Assembly: GCA_009787675.1 (NCBI GenBank)
Contig: WQSU01000057.1
Span: 1 to 10,695 of the forward strand
Origin: Lentimicrobiaceae bacterium
GTDB lineage: Bacteria > Bacteroidota > Bacteroidia > Bacteroidales > WCHB1-69
Direction: 5' to 3'
Length of the DNA: 10,695 nt
Part shown: one piece after another, positions 6,481-10,695 of the stretch
Numbering within the stretch: position 1 is the stretch's first letter
Layout of the letters: the number at the start of each line of letters is the position of its first letter
Notes under the pieces: generated by a model
Told to the model about the DNA's origin: nothing
The model's input: only the letters and a program-made list of their open reading frames with translations
Databases searched by the model: none
Position numbers and translations under genes: made by a program

Positions 6481-8055
6481 TTAAAACTGTACTGCCAACC
6501 CAAAATGAATCTTCCCTGTTTTAAATGAAATGGGGTTATCCAACTGTTTTCCAAGTGCATAGCTTAAATAAAACAATCCAGCTTTGGTGGTGAAGGCGAT
6601 ACCTGCGCCGAAGCCAAAGGGAAAGTCGTTCAGGTAGTTTCCGCTGAGTTTTTGCTCGTACCAGGCGCCGTTGAAGAAAGCATTAATGTAGGCAATTTTA
6701 GCAATCAAAAACCGTAACTCTACCAAGCCTGTGCCATAGTTTGAGGCGCGAATGGAAAGGTCGTCGAAGCCTTGTAATGAGTTCATTCCGCCTATGCGAA
6801 ACAACTCGTTAGTCAGATGTTGTTTTCCAAATAATGCGCCCCCCTCAGCGCCAAGCCCCAGCACCCAGCGTTTGTGCAAAGGAATGTATCCACGTATTTT
6901 GCCGTGCAACCGGTATCGTACCGTTACTAAATCAACATCATCGTTTTGAGGTGATTGTGCATTTTCAATAATCTTGCGACTTCCTACGGCAACATTCAAA
7001 TTGAGGTCGTAGCCTTTACGGGGGTTGTAAATAAAATCAAGGTCTCGAAAACGAAAGGCAAAGCCGTACATCGTTTTTTTGTAATCGGAATAGGTCAGCG
7101 CATGCGAAGCATCATACAAGTTTTTATCTAAAATGTTGGAAGTGGCGTAATCGAAGTAAACGCGCGCAAAATTGTAGCCTTTGAAGGAGTAGAAAAGTCC
7201 AATTACATAGTTCATATTCAGGTAGGTAGTATCTTTTTTGTCTAACATGAAAAGTCCATCCACCCCCAACGGCGTGCCCACTAAATAGGGAAAATTGGCT
7301 TTCAGTTCCAAGAATTGCGAAAAACGTTCGGTGGCGCGCCACTGCAAATCAAGACTTTCGCCTATGGTGAAAAGATTCATCAGATGCAGATTCATCTCGC
7401 CCGAAACGGCGATCTTTCCTGAACGATCGCTCACAGGCACCAAGCCGATATATCCATCAAATTGATTGACACGCTTTTTGTCTAAAAAAAGATACAACGA
7501 GGCGTTCTCCTCCGTAAATTCAACCGCAGAGGGTTGCTTTTCTTCCACAAAAGGAAGCTCTTGAATCAACTGCGGAATCTGTTTTACAATAGATTCGTTA
7601 TAAGGCTTTTTCTTTTTAAAGTTAAAGTAGGCTTTGAGGTAACTTTTGGCAATTTTTAAATTTCCGCGCACCACAATGCTGTCGAACACACAACGTTGGT
7701 TTTTGTTGATGGCGAGTTGAGCGAAGACGGTGTCGCTTCGTTCTGCAATGCTATCCAAGTAAATAGAGGCAAAAGGGAAGCCGCGATTTTCTAAATAAGT
7801 AAGCGTTTTTTGGGTTAAAGTGGGATAGTTTTCTAATGAAAGTGTGTTGTTTTTTAGATATATGTAGTGGGCAGTTTTGCTTTCTTGCAGGGTTGTTAAC
7901 ACTTCGGGAGGGATAGTGATGAAGGTGGCATACGTTGTGTCTTTTGAGAGGTGTTTTGCTTTTTGGGCAAAAATGTTGGGGAAAATGAAGAAGAGTGCTG
8001 TGAAAATGAGGAAGAATTTTTTATTAGCACAGAGGCGCAGAAACACGGGGGGCAC
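6481..8055 (-). CDS. BamA/TamA-like (Omp85 superfamily) outer membrane protein
   Basis: From GTG 8055 this gives 524 residues. A signal peptide is visible: a basic n-region (RLCANKK), the hydrophobic FFLIFTALFFIFPNIF, and probable cleavage after Phe-Ala-Gln31. The periplasmic part (about 40-195) looks like POTRA units, clearest at 122-180 (VFDSIVVRGNLKIAKSYL ... LPFVEE). From about 200 the sequence alternates as in a beta-barrel and carries FRIGGMNSLQGFD (419-431), matching the Omp85 GGxxSLRGF-type loop motif. It ends in Phe (HFGLAVQF), as outer membrane barrels usually do. It is shorter than BamA and has fewer POTRA units, so it is probably an accessory Omp85 protein that inserts or moves protein or lipid across the outer membrane; the cargo is unknown. 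Only GTG 8055 or GTG 8046 can be the start; both lie inside a CACAGAGGC-type repeat. No terminator is seen before the DUF4301 gene. Confidence 0.88.
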   Translation of the reverse strand: MPPVFLRLCANKKFFLIFTALFFIFPNIFAQKAKHLSKDTTYATFITIPPEVLTTLQESKTAHYIYLKNNTLSLENYPTLTQKTLTYLENRGFPFASIYLDSIAERSDTVFAQLAINKNQRCVFDSIVVRGNLKIAKSYLKAYFNFKKKKPYNESIVKQIPQLIQELPFVEEKQPSAVEFTEENASLYLFLDKKRVNQFDGYIGLVPVSDRSGKIAVSGEMNLHLMNLFTIGESLDLQWRATERFSQFLELKANFPYLVGTPLGVDGLFMLDKKDTTYLNMNYVIGLFYSFKGYNFARVYFDYATSNILDKNLYDASHALTYSDYKKTMYGFAFRFRDLDFIYNPRKGYDLNLNVAVGSRKIIENAQSPQNDDVDLVTVRYRLHGKIRGYIPLHKRWVLGLGAEGGALFGKQHLTNELFRIGGMNSLQGFDDLSIRASNYGTGLVELRFLIAKIAYINAFFNGAWYEQKLSGNYLNDFPFGFGAGIAFTTKAGLFYLSYALGKQLDNPISFKTGKIHFGLAVQF

Positions 8056-8060
8056 AGCGG
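8027..8060. repeat. CACAGAGGC-type dispersed repeat overlapping the outer membrane protein start
   Basis: The plus strand reads GCACAGAGGCGCAG (8027-8040), then AAACACGGGGGGCACAGCGG (8041-8060), a degenerate CACAGAG array followed by A5. From memory this resembles the short CACAGAGGCACAGAG intergenic repeat seen in many unrelated bacterial genomes; I could not search for it. Here it encodes the first 10 residues of the minus-strand outer membrane protein and both candidate GTG starts. Confidence 0.55.
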
Positions 8061-8344
8061 AAAAATTTAACCTATATTAAACGCTTTAGAAATAAAATAT
8101 TGTTGATTCTGCTATTCGTGTTAACCAATAGATATTTCAGAGGCTATTTTTTTGCCACCACCCGATTTTTAGACTGACATAAAAAAGGCAAAATATCACC
8201 TTTCCCCTCAACAAACGGCATTTTTAGCCTAAATGCAAAATATTTTTCCCAACTACTGAAAAGTAAATCTCTTTATTTGACCTATCGTATTGTTAGAATG
8301 TGCAGTGGGGATTTTAATGATTTTCCCCTGTTCGTAAAAAAGAA

Positions 8345-8352
8345 TATTTTTG
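8345..8352 (+). promoter_or_regulatory. Putative promoter -7 element for the thioredoxin-like gene and tyrS
   Basis: TATTTTTG is a perfect match to the Bacteroidota -7 consensus TAnnTTTG and is followed by CCGCC, so that TTTTTGCCGCC parallels TTTCGCCGCC before rplU. TTTT at 8321-8324 stands 20 bases upstream as a weak -33 element. The transcript would start near 8359, leaving a leader of about 20 bases that consists almost entirely of the AT-rich leader repeat. Confidence 0.6.
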
Positions 8353-8357
8353 CCGCC

Positions 8358-8378
8358 ATCTTTAAATTATAAATCATT
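8358..8378 (+). repeat. 15-bp leader repeat abutting the thioredoxin-like gene start codon
   Basis: One unit, ATCTTTAAATTATAA, is followed by ATCATT and then the ATG at 8379. Across the 21 bases it differs at two positions from the block before the DUF4301 gene and at three from the block before rpoD. It probably makes up nearly the whole 5' UTR of this gene. Confidence 0.8.
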
Positions 8379-9875
8379 ATGGATAAAACCCTTCTTTGTA
8401 TTCTGCTCTCCGCTCTCAGTCTCTTTCCCCTTTCGCTTGCGGCACAGAAAAACAAATCAAAAGAGCCGGAACATAAATTGGTATTCAACGTTAAAGATTC
8501 TAAAGAGGATAAAATGTATTTGGTCATACATTTTAGAGGGAAGTTTATGATAAGAGATTCTGCATTGAATAACGGCAAAGGGAGTTTTGTTTTTGAAAGA
8601 GATACAAAATATGATGAGGGTATGTATTCGTTAGTCTCCGGAAATAAAGTGCGCATTCTGGATTTTTTGATGGATGAACCCCAAAAGTTTACCTATAATA
8701 TAGATGTTATCGGAAATCTAAATAATTATTCTGTAACAGGTTCTCCTACAAATACAGCCATGCTGCACTTCCAACAGAAAACTGGGGAAGCCAATAAAAA
8801 AATGGCAGAACTCAAAGAAAAGATTACCCTCTTTGAAGAGAAAGAGATGGAAGATAGTCTTGAGTATTACTATGAAAAAATGTGGGATATTGATGCTGAA
8901 ATGCAGCAGTTTATTACCGACCTTATTGATGCCAACCCAACCTGTTTGTTCTCAAAATTGCAAAAGTCGTTTCGTGAAATTGAAGTCCCTGATCCCCCAA
9001 TGTATGCCGATGGGTCTATAGATTCCACTTTTCAAGCCGCTTATTATAGAACACATTATTGGGATAATTTCGATTTGACTGACAGAAGGTCCTTGTTTTT
9101 GCCTTCCTACGAAAACAGGCTAAACAAGTATGTTAAAAATGTGCTGATGTATCAACCGGTGGATACTATCAATAAATATTTGGATTTGATGTTGAATAAA
9201 ACACGCCCCGACAGTTTAATGTATCGCTTTATGCTGGAATTTGTATCTATTGAATTTGAAACCAGTAAGATGATAGGACATGATGCTGTTTTTGTTCATG
9301 TTGTTAATAATAATCAACTTGCAGGAAAATGTAGCTGGATAGAAGAAGATTTAATTAAGAAATATCAAATGCGTATTGATGACTTGGAACCGCTTTTGAT
9401 AGGTACAAAATCGGTAGAACTTGTATTGCCCGACACGAGCCAAACAGATAATACAAGCAAATGGTATTCTTCTTATAAAATGCCAAAAAAATACAGGATA
9501 TTATGGTTTTATGACCATACTTGCGCCACTTGCAAGAAAGAAGCCTTAGAGATGAAAGCGGTATATGATTCATTGGAAAATATTGGCAAACTGAATTTTG
9601 ATGTGTATGCCGTAAATAGAACCGATGATATTGAAGGTTGGAAAAAATATATTAATACGAACGGTTACACTTGGCTCAATTTAGGCGGGGGCAAAGGGAA
9701 TGTGGATTGGAAAGAGGTGTTTCGTATTACTTCTAACCCGCAATTTTATATTATCAATCAGGATAAAATCATTATCTTAAATAAAGATATTTCTAAAGAT
9801 ATGATACCGAAATTTTTAAGCGATTATGAAAGAGTAGAAGCAGAAAAAACACGATTAAAAAATAAAAGACAATGA
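8379..9875 (+). CDS. Exported thioredoxin-fold protein (DUF4369/DUF5106-type, TlpA-like C-terminus)
   Basis: A 498-residue protein with a signal peptide (MDKTLLCILLSALSLFPLSL, probable cleavage after Ala-Ala-Gln23), hence periplasmic or outer-membrane facing; there is no lipobox Cys. Residues 33-110 resemble DUF4369, a beta-rich domain common before TlpA-like domains in Bacteroidota. Residues about 125-340 are mostly helical and contain HYWDNFDLTDRRSLFLP (226-242), the signature of DUF5106-type regions. The C-terminal thioredoxin fold has the redox motif CATC (382-385) in WFYDHTCATCKKE and a candidate cis-proline, Pro454, in TSNPQFYIIN. Thiol-disulfide exchange is therefore likely; the partner is unknown. 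The ATG at 8379 abuts the leader repeat and lies 27 bases after a strong -7 element. The TGA overlaps the tyrS ATG. The final residues are unusually Lys/Arg-rich (AEKTRLKNKRQ). Confidence 0.88.
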   Translation: MDKTLLCILLSALSLFPLSLAAQKNKSKEPEHKLVFNVKDSKEDKMYLVIHFRGKFMIRDSALNNGKGSFVFERDTKYDEGMYSLVSGNKVRILDFLMDEPQKFTYNIDVIGNLNNYSVTGSPTNTAMLHFQQKTGEANKKMAELKEKITLFEEKEMEDSLEYYYEKMWDIDAEMQQFITDLIDANPTCLFSKLQKSFREIEVPDPPMYADGSIDSTFQAAYYRTHYWDNFDLTDRRSLFLPSYENRLNKYVKNVLMYQPVDTINKYLDLMLNKTRPDSLMYRFMLEFVSIEFETSKMIGHDAVFVHVVNNNQLAGKCSWIEEDLIKKYQMRIDDLEPLLIGTKSVELVLPDTSQTDNTSKWYSSYKMPKKYRILWFYDHTCATCKKEALEMKAVYDSLENIGKLNFDVYAVNRTDDIEGWKKYINTNGYTWLNLGGGKGNVDWKEVFRITSNPQFYIINQDKIIILNKDISKDMIPKFLSDYERVEAEKTRLKNKRQ

Positions 9876-10695
9876 ACTTTGTAGAAGAATTAAAATGGCG
9901 CGGCATGCTCCACGATCTAATGCCCGGCACAGAAGAACAGTTACAAAAAGAAACCACTTTGGCTTACGTTGGCATTGACCCAACCGCCGACTCCCTGCAC
10001 ATAGGGCACTTGGTGGGGGTAATGATGTTGAAGCATTTTCAACTTTGCGGACACAAACCCGTGGCGCTACTGGGCGGCGCTACCGGCATGATTGGCGACC
10101 CATCCGGAAAATCACAAGAACGCAATTTGTTGGATATAGAAACCTTACGGAAAAATCAAGAAGGAATTAAAAAACAACTTGCCAAATTTTTGAATTTTGA
10201 AGAGAACCTGCCCAATGCGGCAATGTTGGTGAATAATTATGACTGGATGTCCAAATTTTCGTTCCTTGATTTTATTCGCGATATTGGAAAACATATTACC
10301 GTAAACTACATGATGGCAAAAGATTCCGTAAAGAAAAGGCTCTCGGGAGAAGGGGAGGGGATGTCGTTCACGGAGTTTACCTACCAATTAGTGCAAGGCT
10401 ACGACTACCTGTTCTTGTACCAAACTTACGGCTGCAAGTTGCAAATGGGCGGTAGCGACCAATGGGGCAATATTACCACCGGCACGGAACTCATTCGCAG
10501 AAAGGCTTCCGGCGAAGCGTTTGCACTTACTTGTCCTCTCATCACCAAAGCTGATGGCGGCAAGTTCGGAAAAACCGAAAAAGGGAATATTTGGTTGGAT
10601 CCTGAGAAAACATCGCCGTACCAGTTTTATCAGTTTTGGCTTAACTGCTCCGACGAGGACACAAAGAAGTATATCCGCATCTTTACCCTTTTCAA
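9872..10695 (+). CDS. tyrS: Tyrosyl-tRNA synthetase, 3' end cut by window
   Basis: Class I aminoacyl-tRNA synthetase that charges tRNA-Tyr. The first 274 residues are present and open to the end of the window, covering the Rossmann catalytic domain. Visible are the HIGH motif itself (SLHIGHLVG, 41-49), LLGGATGMIGDPSGKS (66-81), the tyrosine-binding YQLVQGYDY (171-179), QMGGSDQWGN (191-200) and the KMSKS equivalent KFGKT (231-235), the usual form in bacterial TyrRS. The anticodon-binding and S4-like C-terminal domains lie beyond the window. The ATG at 9872 overlaps the preceding TGA in ATGA, so translation is probably coupled to the thioredoxin-like gene and no separate promoter is seen. The start is supported by the family-like N-terminus MNFVEELKWRGMLHD. 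Confidence 0.97.
   Translation, partial: MNFVEELKWRGMLHDLMPGTEEQLQKETTLAYVGIDPTADSLHIGHLVGVMMLKHFQLCGHKPVALLGGATGMIGDPSGKSQERNLLDIETLRKNQEGIKKQLAKFLNFEENLPNAAMLVNNYDWMSKFSFLDFIRDIGKHITVNYMMAKDSVKKRLSGEGEGMSFTEFTYQLVQGYDYLFLYQTYGCKLQMGGSDQWGNITTGTELIRRKASGEAFALTCPLITKADGGKFGKTEKGNIWLDPEKTSPYQFYQFWLNCSDEDTKKYIRIFTLF

Larger units (their letters stand above)
8056..8378. other. Divergent intergenic region, 323 bp
   Basis: It holds the start-proximal end of the CACAGAGGC-type repeat (8056-8060), the promoter-like element at 8345-8352 and the leader repeat at 8358-8378. GCAAAATAT occurs twice 47 bp apart (8188-8196 and 8235-8243); on the minus strand this is ATATTTTGC, close to a -7 element for the outer membrane protein gene but with the spacing off by one. 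GGGGA (8307-8311) and TCCCC (8324-8328) form an imperfect inverted repeat just before the promoter. I see no RNA gene or believable coding frame here. Confidence 0.6.

Noticed and set aside
8303..8330. Imperfect inverted repeat GGGGA/TCCCC as an operator or attenuator
   Set aside because: Only five contiguous pairs around a 12-base gap; it lies upstream of the expected transcription start, so it cannot be an attenuator, and nothing identifies a regulator.
8282..8656. 124-codon minus-strand frame over the thioredoxin-like gene start
   Set aside because: It overlaps the signal peptide and promoter of a clearly real plus-strand gene and shows no conserved motifs.

Overview
The window looks like a chromosomal housekeeping stretch from a member of the Bacteroidota. 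I base this on four things: the short 291-residue primary sigma factor without region 1.1; a DUF4301 protein and a DUF4369/DUF5106-type thioredoxin, both typical of that phylum; AT-rich leaders without Shine-Dalgarno sites; and -7 promoter elements of the Bacteroidota type TAnnTTTG. I cannot place it below phylum with confidence. No rRNA, tRNA, CRISPR array, transposase or phage gene is visible.

Layout: the end of an M3-family oligopeptidase (1-395, +) overlaps the start of purH (385-1944, +). Converging on purH is a minus-strand pair: the primary sigma factor gene (2961-3836), followed 12 bp later by a D-2-hydroxyacid dehydrogenase gene (2022-2948). A 241-bp divergent intergenic region rich in short repeats leads to the ribosomal operon rplU-rpmA (4078-4677, +), which ends in a strong, nearly symmetrical terminator. 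Next comes a second minus-strand pair: a BamA/TamA-like outer membrane protein (6481-8055) and then a DUF4301 protein (4853-6346) that has its own promoter-like element. A 323-bp divergent intergenic region precedes an exported thioredoxin-fold protein (8379-9875, +), whose stop overlaps the start of tyrS (9872 to the window end, +).

The genes serve separate basic functions: purine synthesis, transcription, translation, envelope assembly and periplasmic redox chemistry. I do not see a dedicated multi-gene novel system. Two observations seem most worth following. First, the DUF4301 protein carries, in the right order, motifs resembling the UDP-sugar pyrophosphorylase (UAP/UGPase) fold, which suggests a nucleotidyltransferase. 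Second, a 15-bp AT-rich unit, ATCNTTAAATTATAA, occurs as about two tandem copies upstream of three unrelated genes on both strands, and in two of them it runs directly into the ATG. Two further degenerate repeats are present: a TTTTTGCC/TTCTGCC tract before the sigma factor gene, and a CACAGAGGC-type repeat that supplies the only plausible start codons of the outer membrane protein.
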